A stretch of DNA of 64,000 nt from Plumapathes pennacea. Lineage: Eukaryota; Cnidaria; Anthozoa; Antipatharia; Myriopathidae. A program made the position numbers and the translations under genes. Numbering within the stretch: position 1 is the stretch's first letter; each line of letters starts with the position of its first letter. Location: the NCBI GenBank assembly GCA_964036295.1, contig OZ038464.1, forward strand, positions 8,046,001 to 8,110,000, written 5' to 3'. This document shows positions 1-10,692 of the stretch, piece after piece. The notes below the pieces were generated by a model that worked only from the letters and a program-made list of their open reading frames with translations, did no database searches and was not told the DNA's origin.

Positions 1-862
1 TTTAGGCAATATTTTATTTTATATTATTATATACTGCATAACTTCCATACTTATGCAACCCACTTATGCACGCATACACCTAACTCAATCACCTACCTAA
101 AAATATGCAGCTAAACCATTTTAAATTAATGCAATTTCAATTATTAACTGGATTTTAAGATATTACTGACAGTAAATAAACATCGGTAGCTAGTTAGACA
201 TCCAGCTGGCAATGTAACTAGTTAGCTTCGAATTTTCAGCTGTATGCTGCAGTTGACTACCACCGTGTTTAAATAAATGTCATTATACTGCACATACCAG
301 AGGTGCTGTACATAGTATCTACAAGTTCACGAAGTGCCATGTGATCTAAAACCTGAATACAGTACTGTGCTCTTTCAGTTAGGTGCTGTACTGTATATCA
401 TACAGTTACAAGAACTTGGCTGTGCTCAGGTGAAAGCTGTGTAAAAATTGTCACTACACCATTCATACATTTCTTTTTGAATGGTTTGGAGAATCTACAC
501 TATAGACTTGGGAGTAACAGAATTTAAGCCCAAGCTGGCTCTGTTTCTTATGCAGAACTGTCCCTATGCAAGGTGATCTACAATGTCTTGCAGGAACACA
601 TTGTGAGTTAATCTTGTTGTTTGGGAGTATATTTTCTGTATACTCCACATGGTGACTCACAATCACTGAAGGTACAGTGTTGATCTATGAACCCAAAACA
701 ATCTTCACTCTTGAGCTTAAACTCTTTTACTCCCAAGTCTACAGTATAGTGCAGATTATCCCCAACTTGGTTAAACCCTGTTTACAGGGGAGGAAGTGGC
801 CAAAGCAGGTGGTGTCTCAACATTCTGTAGCACTGGAGTCTTGGAATTTGCGGTCCTTGTCC
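1..862. other. Region downstream of VHL, no gene seen
   Basis: AT-rich sequence past the VHL 3' end. The only structure I see is an imperfect inverted repeat: the segment around 490-535 pairs with 700-755 in opposite orientation. The short open frames on both strands have no recognisable protein character. Confidence 0.5.
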
Positions 863-868
863 TTTATT
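863..868 (-). terminator. Candidate VHL poly(A) signal
   Basis: The plus strand reads TTTATT, i.e. AATAAA on the minus strand, about 215 bases past the VHL stop codon. This is a plausible 3'-end signal giving a short 3' UTR. A single hexamer is weak evidence on its own. Confidence 0.45.
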
Positions 869-1081
869 GAAGGAGTTGGGTTCGTGAATTCATTAAGATA
901 GCTGATACAAGTATGTAGCAGCAACCAGTTACTAAACAAAGCTTCCAAATGCACACTACTGTAATTGTTTGTAAGCCATCCTTGCTCATGTAGTGCCACA
1001 AAAATGCAGTAGCTTGGTGTATACCTGGAGGATTCGAATGTCCAGTAGCTCCCAGGAGTAGAATGTTACCAATACTGCATC

Positions 1082-1206
1082 TCATGTTACTTGAAATGTC
1101 TTCACCAAGTCATTTACTAGCACTACTGGTAAAGGCAGCTTGGATATGTCATCTTTGGAGACAAGTTTCTGTATTGCCTGCTTGCAGTATTCTTCCAGTC
1201 TGTAAA
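1082..1206 (-). CDS. VHL: VHL exon 2: alpha domain (elongin C binding)
   Basis: This terminal exon encodes the elongin-binding alpha domain of the VHL substrate receptor, which joins HIF-alpha to the Cul2-RING ubiquitin ligase. The predicted peptide begins V-Y-R-L-E-E-Y-C-K-Q-A-I and satisfies the BC-box pattern L-x3-C-x3-(A/I/L/V); L132 and C136 correspond to human L158 and C162. A pyrimidine-rich tract ending in CACAG (bases 1211-1207) forms the acceptor. The exon opens in phase 1: its first two bases complete a Val codon with the final G of the upstream exon. Human VHL has its last intron at the same place and phase (V155). The stop codon is at 1084-1082. Joined to 9244-8860 it gives a 169-residue protein. 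On its own the exon looks like a meaningless 60-residue frame. Confidence 0.85.
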
Positions 1207-1384
1207 CTGTGAAGACAGATAAAATAACAACATTACTGACTAGCGGGACCCCCGTAAAATACATGTACAGTGATGTTTCTTTTTTGTGGATACTGCAACG
1301 CAGTTGCAGCTTCCACTATGTCATCATGTGGAATCCTGAATGTAAGATAACGTTAACAATGGATAAATTGGAACACCAATCAAA

Positions 1385-1960
1385 ATGAAGATAATCCTAT
1401 CAGAACATTTCACCTGTGCAAGCAATCCAATCAGATCCAGAGGTGAACAACAGATGAAGTTTCGCATGTGCAATAATCACAACGCTAATGCTGTAGTACC
1501 ACACTATTTGGAGACTCCAAGCGGGTCGCCATCTCGAAATTTAATGTTCGTGTGTGTCAGTCAGTCAGTCAGTCTGGCGTACAACCTCCAGGCGAGGTTA
1601 CCAAGCATCCACATTTAATTCATTACGGCAACAAGCAAGAGAGAACTGACGGATTGATTTTATACAACAAGATGCAGATACAAGGCCAAGCAATTTGACC
1701 GACGGCTGTAAATGATTCGGATATTACACCATTGCATAGGAGACAAGCTCACTAGCCATAAAAGGAATGAAACAATTTCTTTAAGGCATCGATGGGAGCC
1801 TGAACACAATCCCAGACACCAACATTGTGTTAACACTCGGATACACCTTCAGAAAGGACAAGCAAAATACAGCCGGTGGAAATTGAACAATTAATGTGGC
1901 AAATTTTACAGTTTGACCGTTCACAGGATGATCCAAGTTTTGACAAAATCGCCAAGGGCA
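1385..1960 (+). repeat. Degenerate Helitron-leader repeat
   Basis: Two stretches match other parts of the window. 1475-1600 resembles 61,815-61,935 and the reverse complement of 51,180-51,300. 1845-1910 resembles 62,510-62,580. The spacing and order agree with a decayed copy of the leader family described at 61.7 kb. No intact frame is left. Confidence 0.6.
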
Positions 1961-2695
1961 TTCAATACAATGGAGATTGGAATTTTCGAACTATATGATG
2001 GCTGCCCTATATTTTGAAATCACTGAAGGATAACGTAGTCAATAATGTTTTGGGTTTTGTTTCATTTGCTCGAAAAGAAACACTACGACTTTCAGGAACC
2101 GGTCAATTTAATAAAGACAGTTGACGACAGTGGATGCTATGATATTGCAAACAACTTTCGTGTATTTCAACAGTTGCCATTATATTTTGTAGTCTGATGC
2201 CCCAGGCTGTGATGAAGGCGAAGTAAAAAAAAATGTATTGTGAGCTTTCCACTAATTTCCAAGCTATTTCAGAGTGCCTTTGTGCAAGATAACCTTTCCT
2301 GTTATTGTGTCACCCAGACAATAGAACTAATATATTTGCATTTTTTATTGTTTGCACTCAAAGAAACATGCTTTTTTGTCTGGAAAGTTGTCTCAGCGTA
2401 TTTTGGAGTTTAACTTCCAAAACATGTTGACAAACTTCATAACGCATCACTCTGCACTACACGTAGTCTGAACTATACCAGACTCCGTGCGACAAAAGCC
2501 TTTTTGAGTGGCCGGCTGAATGGTGATGTTGCGACACACAAACATGGTTTGTAAACGACTGATAAAATAGAGAAGAATCCCGCATTCCGAAAACCCACCT
2601 ACAGGACGAGGGGAAATCTGTGATAATTAAAAACTGGACCACAGTTATTGGATTTCTAGGCTTTTGAATGGTTCCTTGTACATGGGTTATCAGCT
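1961..2695. other. Intron sequence without recognised features
   Basis: I see no coding potential, tandem array or copy elsewhere in the window. The short open frames look random. Confidence 0.4.
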
Positions 2696-3155
2696 CTTAT
2701 GACCCATCAAATATTTCCTCCCGCGCGTGATTGGTGGAATCGTGGCACCTGACCAAATAGAGCAGATGTCATCAGCAAATAACCCCCGCCTGGTGAACTA
2801 TCGCTGTTTATTGACAATATCCGAACACAGTTTTATATATTAATCACAAAAAAACCATTACAAGATGACTACTGAGGAGGACATCAATTCATTTGTCAAA
2901 AAAGCAGTTCCAGAAAGCACCAAAGAGCTTCATAGTCCTTGCGCCATTATTTGCGCTGCAAGAGGAAATAGTTGAAGGATAATAAAGACAATAAACTACT
3001 TTTGGCTTCGGAAATATGCACAGATAATTGTCCTTGGACATCATCTGTTCCTCAAAGCTCACAGCTGTTTGTTTCTCGGAACAGATAATATCCTCGGACA
3101 ATTATCCATGCATATTTCCTCGCCAAAAGGAGTTTATTGTTTATATAACCTATGG
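2696..3155 (-). repeat. Palindromic dispersed repeat, copy 1
   Basis: It matches 29,720-30,085 in opposite orientation. The boundary motif is GACCCATCAAATATTTC at one end and TTTATTGTTTATATAAC at the other. The centre (about 2985-3145) is a long imperfect hairpin in which one arm repeats the other. Length and self-complementarity suggest a non-autonomous DNA element; no transposase accompanies it. Confidence 0.7.
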
Positions 3156-3735
3156 GTGGCCAAATGTGGTAAATGAACGCCTGAGCAACGAAGTAATATG
3201 GAGAAAGGTTTTTCAGATTTTACTGCTTTTTCAGAGTGGCTTGCAAGTCCCGGGTGAGACTAATTACAACACTAATTAAAGAATGAGCAAAGAGGGAAGA
3301 AATGCATGCCTCAAGTGTTTTTACACAACAGCAAAGGGAAAAAGACAGCACCTTCGCTCAAGTCAATACGAGCCACAATTGATCGATCGCTTACTTTGGT
3401 TCGCCTTCACGATGTAAACAGTTTTCCATCACCACCGACTCTGCCCTCACAGAAGCAAATAAAGTTTTCTTCTTCAATATTCCTTGCTGATGTTCAAGCA
3501 TCTCCAGCTTCAGTTCTAGTTCAGCACAGCCAGTTGTCAGTTTCAAGCAGCATCACAAACATTGCAATGGCGAGCAAAGAAAGGGATTCCCTCCATAATG
3601 CTATGTTTACAACTGTTACATCGTCCAAGTTTTCGATAATTTTGGTACATCACCTTAAGATATTTTTGTAAACTCCTTCTAAGAGTGTTTGTGCGGTGTA
3701 ATTCCATGAGAATGTGTTCTTCACTCGGTCAGTAT
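3156..3735. other. Unexplained intron segment
   Basis: It contains a 121-codon open frame on the plus strand (3306-3671) that is Ser/Thr/Leu rich, with no motif, no splice context and no copy in the window. I treat it as chance. Confidence 0.35.
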
Positions 3736-3737
3736 AA

Positions 3738-4570
3738 AATGCAGACTGCAGACTGCAAACAAGGTATAAAATGCAAAACGAAATGAAAAATACGAACAAG
3801 GCATTTGGATGAATTTTTGGAATTATAAAAAACTAAATGTATTTACATGACTGTAAATCTTCGTGTTATTTCGTAGGCGTATTCCGTAGAAGCATTCTTC
3901 GCTGCGGTATCCGTTTAGACTATTTTTTCAGGAAGTTCAGTCACGCTTATAACTTGTATATTCAGCAGAAAATTTGGTTAAACATTCCATGCATCTGCTT
4001 CTAAAAACTGGCAGCGAACATCAATGGACACGACATGACTTCCGTTCCATTTCCTGTCAACAAACACCAAATCACAGCATACCGAAATCGCAGCCTTCGT
4101 TCGCCGAGCGTTAAATATCATCATCTTTATCCTCCAGTTTCTTCCATCAATGATTAGTTATATTTGCTCAAATGATCGAGGTTAGTGTCTGTATGTATGT
4201 AAATTTTTTTTTTTTTTTCAGAAGGATGTTTTTGTTATTGTTCGTTTTTTGGAATGTCACTGCAAAGTACCCGTGGGCGCTATAAGAAACACCACTTGCA
4301 CCACATGCACATTGTGTGAAAAACGAGTGGCAGGCCGGTAAGGGTTACACAAAGGACCCCCCCCCCCCCCAACCCACACTATGGGGTGCCGTTTGTCAAA
4401 TGGTACGAACACAAAAAAACCCAAAACCAAAACCAAAACCAATTTGAAGTGGTTATTTGATGAAACGGCCCTGGAATTTTACAGCAAAGCACTGGCGCTA
4501 TTAGCCCACGTGATTTTGACACGTCAATGAAATGTACTGAAAGGTACCCTCCCGTCTACTGTCGGCCTTT
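3738..4570 (-). repeat. Dispersed repeat family RA, inverted copy
   Basis: This copy lies in reverse orientation to the copies at 4575-7600. Landmarks shared by all copies are a (GGTTTT)n/(AACCAA)n stretch, a G-run of variable length, a T/A-run near 4204, and a block with the motif TTGGTGTTTGTTGACAGG. Its outer end (3738-3760) preserves the uninterrupted site in which a MITE is inserted in the paralogous copy at 7101. Confidence 0.75.
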
Positions 4571-4574
4571 ATTA

Positions 4575-5718
4575 TAAAACATCATTTTTATACTTCAAGA
4601 CTCGGGTCCATCCACACAAACTATGCGATTTTCGAGCACAAAGAAGGATGAAGGATAAAGATGGTGATATTTAACGCTTGGCAAACGAAGGCTGTGATTT
4701 CGGTATGCTGCGATTTGGTGTTTGTTGACAGGAAATGGAATGGAAGTCATGTCGTGTCCATTGATGTTCACTGCCAGTTTTTAGAAGCAGATGCATGGAA
4801 TGTTTAACCAAATTTTCGCTGCTGAATGTACAAGTTATGAGCACGACTGAACTTCCTGAAAAAATAGTCTAAACGGATGCCGCAGCGAAGAATGCTTCTA
4901 CGGAATAAACGCCTACGAAATAACACCAAGATCAACATACTGGTTTTTATAATCACCCACTTCATCCTTCTTTGAGCTCGAAAATCGCGTAGTTCGTGTA
5001 GATGGACTTGAGTCTTGAAGGTATAAAAACGATGTCTTATAATAAAGGCCGACAGTAGACGGGAGGGTACCTTTTGGTACATTTCATTGACGTGTCAAAA
5101 TCACGTGGGCTAATAGTGCCAGTGCTTTGCTGCAAAATTCCAGGGCCATTTCATCAAATAACCACTTCAAATTGGTTTAGGTTTTGGTTTTGGGGTTTTG
5201 GTGTTCGTACCATTTGACAAACGGCACCCCATATTGTGGGTGGGGGGCTCCTTTTGTACAACCCTTACCGGCCTGCCACTCATTTTTCATACGATGTTCA
5301 TGTGGTGCAAGTGGTGTTTCTTATAGCGCCCATGGGTGCTTTGCAGTGACATTCCAAAAAATGAACAATAACAAAAACATCCTCCTGAAAAAAAAAATTT
5401 ACATACATACAGACACTAACCTTGATCATTTGAGCAAATATAACTAATCATCGATGGAAGAAACTGGAGGATAAAGATGGTGATATTTAAAGCTCAGCGA
5501 ACGAAGGCTGCAATTTCGGTATGCTGCGATTTGGTGTTTGTTGACAGGAAACGGAACGGAAGTCATGTTGTGTCCATTGATGTTCGCTGCCATAATTTTT
5601 TAGAAGCAGATGCACAGAATTTTTAACCAAATTTTTGCTGCTGAATGTACAAGTTATAAGCACGACTGAACTTCCTGAAAAAATAGTCTAAACGGATACC
5701 GCGGCGAAGAATGCTTTT
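4575..5718 (+). repeat. Repeat family RA, direct copy 1
   Basis: Same family as 3738-4570 but on the plus strand, so the two form an inverted pair around ~4572. The block from 5085 to 5450 is the G-rich part, and 5450-5718 repeats the start of the unit. Confidence 0.7.
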
Positions 5719-5957
5719 GGTACATTTCATTGACGTGTCAAAATCACGTGGGCTAATAGCGCCAGTGCTTTGCTGCAAAATTCCAGGGCCATTTCATCAA
5801 ATAACCACTTCAAATTGGTTTTGGTTTTGGTTTTGGGTTTTTGGTTTTCGTACCATTTAACAAACGGCGCCCCATAGTGTGGGTGGGGGGGGGGGGGGGT
5901 GTCCTTTGTACAACCCTTACCGGCCTGCCACTCGTTTTTCATACAATGTGCACGTGG

Positions 5958-6486
5958 GCTGTTTACATTAGGTCTGTTTACTGTTTACATAAGGTCCTGT
6001 TTACATTTCTAACCTCTTTAAGCCACGTGCCACCTGATATAACTTAAGAGGAGGGGGACACAACGTCGAGCAGCCTTTATATAATAGCCACTATCTGCAT
6101 AATTCCTTTTCCTATATTATATCTCATTCTTGGAATCAATTACCATTAGAGGCTAAAAACACTAAATCTCTTCCTCAATTTCGTAAAATTTTAAATAAGG
6201 TGATCCATGAAAATAAATTTCAAAATGGCTGTAAGTGCCAACATTGCATGTAATTTAATTAACTACACTTTATTGTATATCCTTTAGTAATTAATCGTTA
6301 ACTTGTATTATTGAATTTTAGACACGTTTTAGATTTTCTTAGTAGCCAGTTAGTCATCAATTATAGGTTGTAGCCAGCTATTCTTATAAGTTGTCGAGCG
6401 TTTTTTACATGAGCCAATGGCTCGGGAGATTGAGCAACCACTCCCCACGTTATCGACTTTAAATAAATTATTGTATTGTATTGTAT
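5958..6486 (+). mobile_element. 5'-truncated LINE, 3' end with TATTG tail
   Basis: The insertion interrupts repeat RA. It carries the C-terminal end of a LINE ORF2 protein, about 230 bp of 3' UTR, and ends in tandem TATTG units at ~6470-6485, the microsatellite tail usual for non-LTR elements. The flanks share GTGG, which may be a short target-site duplication. Comparison with 5290-5320 shows the uninterrupted sequence. Confidence 0.75.
6038..6253 (+). pseudogene. LINE ORF2 C-terminal fragment
   Basis: This open stretch of 71 codons ends at a TAA. It begins right after a stop and has no start codon. The core reads S-W-N-Q-L-P and is followed by a C-x-C-x2-C tail, typical of the conserved segment after the reverse transcriptase of CR1/Jockey-type LINEs. 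The rest of the protein is absent, in line with 5' truncation on insertion. Confidence 0.75.
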
Positions 6487-7100
6487 GTGGTGCAAGTGGT
6501 GTTTCTTATAGCGCCCATGGGTGCTTTGCAGTGACATTCCAAAAAACGAACAATAACAAAAACATCCTTCTGAAAAAAAAATTTACATACATACAGACAC
6601 TAACCTCGATCATTTGAGCAAATATAACTAATCATTGATGGAAGAAACTGGAAGATAAAGATGGTGATATTTAACGCTCAGTGAACGAAGGCTGCGATTT
6701 CGGTATGCTGCGATTTGGTGTTTGTTGACAGGAAACGGAACAGAAGTCATGTCGTGTCCATTGATGTTCGCTGCCAGAATTTTTTAGAAGCAGATGCACA
6801 GAATTTTTAACCAAATTTTTGCTGCTGAATGTACAAGTTATAAGCACGACTGAACTTCCTGAAAAAATAGTCTAAACGGATACTGTGGCGAAGACTGTTT
6901 CTACGGAATACATCTACGAAATAACATGAAGATTTATAGTCACGTAAATACATTTAGTTTTTTCTAATTCCAAAAATTCATCCAAATGCCTTGTTCGTAT
7001 TTTTCATTTCCTTTTTTGTACCCAGTCTGCATTTTATACCTGGTTTGCAGTTTGCAGTCTGCATTTTATACCCAGTCTGCAGCCTGCAGTCTGCATTTTA

Positions 7101-7591
7101 AGCCCCATGCACACGAGCAAGTTTTCTATGACAAGTTTTCTGTGACAAGTTTTTTTTGCTCGTGTGCATGAGAAAATTTGGGCAAATTTTCTGTGACAAA
7201 TGCATTTGCTGAAAAGCTGGCGTGCTAGCTTTTTTATGACAAGGAAAACTTGTCACATGTGAAATTTGATCGTGTACACGAGAACTTGTCAAAGTTTTTT
7301 GGAAAACTTTAGTCCCCATATCTTCATTTGTAAGCGTGTTCGCACAGTCAAGATGGCGGCATCCACAACATTGACAACAAAGTCTTTGAATTAGCCAAAT
7401 AATGCAGTTAGCCTCTTGCTGGAGGCTTTGGGATCACGCGAAAAGTTTATGGAAGTCAAAGTCAGAAGGAAAAGAAACAACGAAAATATGTCAAAAAACT
7501 TGTGAAAAAAATAGTTGCTCGACCGTATACACGGGCAAATCATTTGTCACAGAAAACTTGTCATAGAAAACTTGCTCGTGTGCATGGGGCT
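7101..7591. mobile_element. 491-bp MITE with perfect 48-bp TIRs, TTA TSD
   Basis: The element starts AGCCCCATGCACACGAGC, and its last 48 bases are the exact reverse complement of its first 48. The flanks are TTA on both sides (7098-7100 and 7592-7594). The related repeat at ~3740-3755 has the undisturbed site with a single TTA. A 3-bp TWA-type duplication fits the PIF/Harbinger superfamily. The interior has sub-terminal GACAAGTTTT repeats and no transposase frame, so it is non-autonomous. Confidence 0.88.
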
Positions 7592-7799
7592 TTATACTGA
7601 CCGGTTCTTCACTCAATTTTCATTCATTCAGATATCAGCCCGTTCGCAAAGATGTTGTCATAGTTGCGGTAATCATGTGATCATTGTATTTTATGAGCGG
7701 AAGTTGAGACTTCGGTCTTTTTTGCGTCAAATAAAATCAGTTTGGAGAGTATTTTGTGGTCCAGTTTTTCGCGGCGCCTCGTTAGTTATTTATCAATCT

Positions 7800-8700
7800 A
7801 TAGCTGTGGTTACACTGAGCTGTTTTCCCACCTTAAAAGGCCGTTTTCACGCGTTGAAATGGTCGTGACGGTGTAACCGCATTTTCCCGAGCAAAATTTC
7901 ACGCATTGAATATCCATGGATATGTCAAAAAGAACAAAAGAAAAGCCCATGACATGTACCGAGATGAAAAGCAAGGTTTTTCAGAGCCCCAAGATGACTA
8001 GACCAATCAGAGAGTTGCGGTTTTATCGGATGATCTCAAACATGTCAAAATTAGCACTTTTAATAACTGCTGGAACCAATTCTGTGGCCTGGAAGCAGCC
8101 AAACAGTTCTTGGAGCTCGAGCTGCAACACGCCCGGCCGGTGACTTCGCAAAAGTAGCGAATAATAATTTCAGACAAGTGGATGAACTGGCGGCGTCTCA
8201 TTCTTATTCTCCTCCTCAGTAAAAGTACTTGGCTAATCAACACATTAAACTTATTTCGGTGACAGAGAAGGACAAACAAAATCGACAGAAGACCACCTAT
8301 GGCTCTCAAATCCTCCGGCTCCATCTTAAAATAGAATTCCCGCCAAAAATATATATATATATTTTCGTAAGGATGATCAAATATCACCCAAGACAATCAA
8401 TTTCTCTGTGTGACCGGAAGCATCTTGGACAACGGGAACACCACGACAATTTCAACGCGTGAAAATATTTACACTGGTCGATTTGCAACGACGATTTGCA
8501 ACGATACGATGTTGCACTAAAAATCGTTCAGGTGTAACACCCCATTGCGAACGATTTTTCGCGATGTTTGCAGTGCTGCAACGCGTTGCAAGTTTTTGAA
8601 AGCGATTCAAAAACTTGCAACACCGCTGCGTGAATTTGAAGCGAATCGGCGTTGCAAATCGTCGTTGCAAATCGACCAGTGTAACACCAGCTTAACCACA
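7800..8700. mobile_element. Outer MITE-like element with imperfect TIRs
   Basis: The left end carries AGCTGTGGTTA (7803-7813) and the right end its reverse complement (~8689-8699). Farther in, 7846-7874 and ~8438-8467 are inverted copies around the motif CACGCGTTGAAAT. A second element (8472-8686) lies inside its right arm. Superfamily undetermined; the TSD is unclear. Confidence 0.55.
8472..8686. mobile_element. Nested ~215-bp MITE with perfect 35-bp TIRs
   Basis: The ends are TTACACTGGTCGATTTGCAA and its complement, identical over 35 bases. The interior is rich in TTGCAACG and GTTGCAA motifs and contains a second short hairpin around 8585-8625. It has no coding capacity. It interrupts the outer element at 7800-8700. 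Confidence 0.75.
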
Positions 8701-8726
8701 GCTTATATTCGGCAAGCCCGAGTAGG

Positions 8727-8732
8727 ATTTAT
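8727..8732 (-). other. AATAAA hexamer just past the beta-domain exon
   Basis: TTTATT on the plus strand. If splicing failed, it could end a short transcript just beyond the beta-domain exon. This is a single hexamer and only a possibility. Confidence 0.2.
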
Positions 8733-8859
8733 TGTTAATTATCGTATTTCTAGTATACAGTATATTTCTATAGTATAGTGCTTGTGCTTGCGTCGCTCAT
8801 TTTTCTGTCTGCTAAAGAAAGAGAGTGTAATAGAGGCGTATGTCAGTTGAAAAAAATAC

Positions 8860-9244
8860 CTGGGGCAGTGATTATGACGTCTGTCCGTTTCACCAGAAAT
8901 TTCCTTCGTCTATAGTCTATCCTCCTGACCTGTGGCGGCGACGGCATATAAACCTCTTGAAAGTTCAACAACATTCTTTCATTGCTGCTCTCATCAACTG
9001 CTATCCACGGATTAGTCACAAATGTATTCACGGAGAAGTACGAGTGACCCAACGTTTCTTGTCCGTCACCTTCGGCCGACGAGTGAGTTTCTAGTGTGGC
9101 ATAGGACACTTCTTCGCCCCGATAATTACGCCAAATGATTTTCACGCGCCTACCGGATCTGTTATTGAACCGAATGGGAACTTTTATCCTAGAGACTCTA
9201 GATCGCAGAACATTCTCCGACGTTTCCTCTTGTTCTTCGACCAT
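8860..9244 (-). CDS. VHL: VHL exon 1: beta domain (HIF-binding)
   Basis: The exon encodes the beta-sandwich that recognises hydroxyproline in HIF-alpha. The start was taken at ATG 9244 (M-V-E-E-Q-E), with two in-frame upstream ATGs at 9289 and 9250 as alternatives. Residues ~22-104 fit the beta domain: W38, Y48 and W80 align with human W88, Y98 and W117. The positions of human S111 and H115 hold T74 and N78, so the pocket histidine is apparently replaced. The exon covers what are exons 1 and 2 in human and ends after the first base of a Val codon at a GTATTT donor. If read through, the frame stops at 8843. Neither exon has a frameshift or internal stop. The 169-residue total is close to the shorter VHL isoforms. 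Confidence 0.88.
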
Positions 9245-9310
9245 TTTCATGAAGCAAAAGCGGCCGAAGTCGCACAGAACATGACACACCGCACGTCTTC
9301 CACATTTGTG

Positions 9311-9530
9311 TGCCTGCAGTCACGGCCGCTGACTGGTTTTCAGTATTCCCGGCCGTACTGAGGCGAGTTGTGGGGTCCAGTAGCCACCTATGATTGAAAA
9401 TAAACTGAAATATAACATGAGTCCGCAGGACGAACCGTCAAACTGAATGTTGTGAAAGATAAACCCTCAACGGCCGGACCTGATAACCTGATCTTTGATA
9501 ACTCAGGCTAAGACTGGAAGAGGGCCTAGA
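9311..9530 (+). repeat. Two-copy dispersed repeat RB
   Basis: It matches 40,046-40,265 in the same orientation. Shared landmarks are a GCAGTCACGG block, GGTTTTCAGTATTCCCGGCC and a GTCCGCAGGAC motif. No coding frame. It overlaps the VHL promoter region, since the VHL start is at 9244. Confidence 0.7.
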
Positions 9531-9554
9531 TAGGGGGGGGGGGGAGTCAATCGA

Positions 9555-9750
9555 TAGGTTTCGTCGCACTTGCTAGCTCGAGTATACTTTTCTACTATTT
9601 AACTAGACTGGCGTGTGAGCTCGCGGCGTTAGTTGGTTCGAGAGCAGAATAAACTAAAATGGAAAGCAAGGACAAGAGCGGAACTTCCGGGAGACTTCCA
9701 GTTTCTCACAGTATAGAGAACTTGGCTTTTGACACCTTGCTTAAATGCCC
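9555..9750 (+). repeat. Dispersed repeat RC, copy 1
   Basis: Matches 58,225-58,385 in the same orientation (shared ACTAGACTGGC and AACTTGGCT blocks). A tail of the same family also occurs at 39,920-39,965, directly before the other copy of repeat RB, so RB and RC tend to travel together. No coding capacity. Confidence 0.6.
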
Positions 9751-9810
9751 GGGGGGGGGGTACTCAAAGGACTTTTGTAGGGGGAGGCTCCGCCCGGACT
9801 GTCAACCCCA

Positions 9811-10122
9811 AAAGTGGGAAAGTTTATTCTGAAGCAGTCTGCAGTAAATTAAAGTTTAAGGTTTCATCTACAAATATCTGCAATAAAAGCTTTTGGCCTC
9901 GATCTTCTTCAGTGTGCTGTGAGCTTCTGAATATTACTAACTTCACACTTTTTGCAGTTACGTGCGCCCGTTTTTCGACTGTCACATTAAGCATTGTTAA
10001 CCGCTGCAATCTAAACAAATGCCGTCTTACATGATTCTGAACAACTGATAAAGTTTGAACAGTGCGTGGGTACACAAATTTGTCCGTTTTCCGCCAAAAT
10101 TTGAGTGTCAAATCTCTTAAGG
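9811..10122 (+). repeat. Left long terminal inverted repeat of DDE element
   Basis: About 310 bases that are the near-perfect reverse complement of 15,611-15,935, roughly 93% by eye. Outer end AAAAGTGGGAAAG. Together the two arms bracket the transposase gene at 10,693-15,307, which makes terminal repeats of one DNA transposon the simplest reading. Two independent solo copies in opposite orientation remain possible. Confidence 0.65.
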
Positions 10123-10690
10123 TGATTCCCTGGTTTTGCATTGCGCATCTTTACTGCGCATAACACTTTCGAGACAGTGGACATTGAGGACCACTAAATT
10201 TTCAAGAACAAAATTTCCTTCATTTTGTATGCAAATATGTTTTATTTTTCATCATTTTTTACAACTCAGATTGAGTTTGCAGGAGGTTTTAGTTCACGCG
10301 TTATGGCTCGCGTCAGCAATGTCCACCATTTTGAAAATCTGGTCGTATGATACAAAACAAGCAATAATTCATAAATTGTTCACACTGAATGCAGAGAGGA
10401 GACATGAAAATACACCTAAGGCTTTCTAGTACATAATCGAACTTGAAAACCTTTTTGAAAACGATAGAAACGCTGTTTTGTTGCCATCATATCAATGAGG
10501 GGCCTGTACACTGGCCTAGTACTTACCGTATTAGGATCTGATGTGCCAAAGGTGGGTCAGTAGATGATGCATATCTATATTTAGGTTCAGGAAGGAAAAA
10601 AAATCATAGTCATTTGCTAGTAAAATCTGCGAGGTACATTTTTTTTTTTCAATACAAAACCGGAATGGGATAGTAATACTCAGCTGATTC
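10123..10690. other. 5' region of DDE element
   Basis: Noncoding sequence between the left inverted repeat and the first transposase exon. No clear promoter motif was identified. Confidence 0.4.
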
Positions 10691-10692
10691 TC

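Larger units (their letters stand above)
5719..7600 (+). repeat. Repeat family RA, direct copy 2, with two later insertions
   Basis: The copy begins with a deletion of about 190 bp relative to copy 1 (the junction after 'gaagaatgc' at 5708-5716). It is split at ~5957/6486 by a LINE fragment and at 7101/7591 by a MITE. Both insertions can be dated as younger than the repeat because the uninterrupted sequence is present in the other copies. Confidence 0.7.
1207..8859 (-). other. VHL: VHL intron, 7.65 kb, filled with mobile elements
   Basis: The donor is G|GTATTT at 8860/8859 and the acceptor CACAG|TT at 1207/1206, both on the minus strand. The intron contains at least five repeat families and two nested MITEs. 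No VHL-like coding sequence was seen between the two exons. Confidence 0.75.

Noticed and set aside
3306-3671. 121-codon open frame in the VHL intron
   Set aside because: No motif, no splice context, no copy; composition like chance sequence.
4804-5082. Arg-rich 92-codon frame
   Set aside because: Part of RA repeat; absent as an open frame in the other copies.
3840-7000. Several 60-90-codon frames in the RA repeats
   Set aside because: Recur only because the repeat recurs; interrupted at different points in each copy.
8007-8396. 129-codon minus-strand frame
   Set aside because: Lies wholly inside a MITE and has low-complexity tracts; I find no protein character.
9824-10141. 105-codon minus-strand frame mirrored at 15,606-15,824
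   Set aside because: Both are the same inverted-repeat arm read through; similarity reflects the repeat and not a gene.
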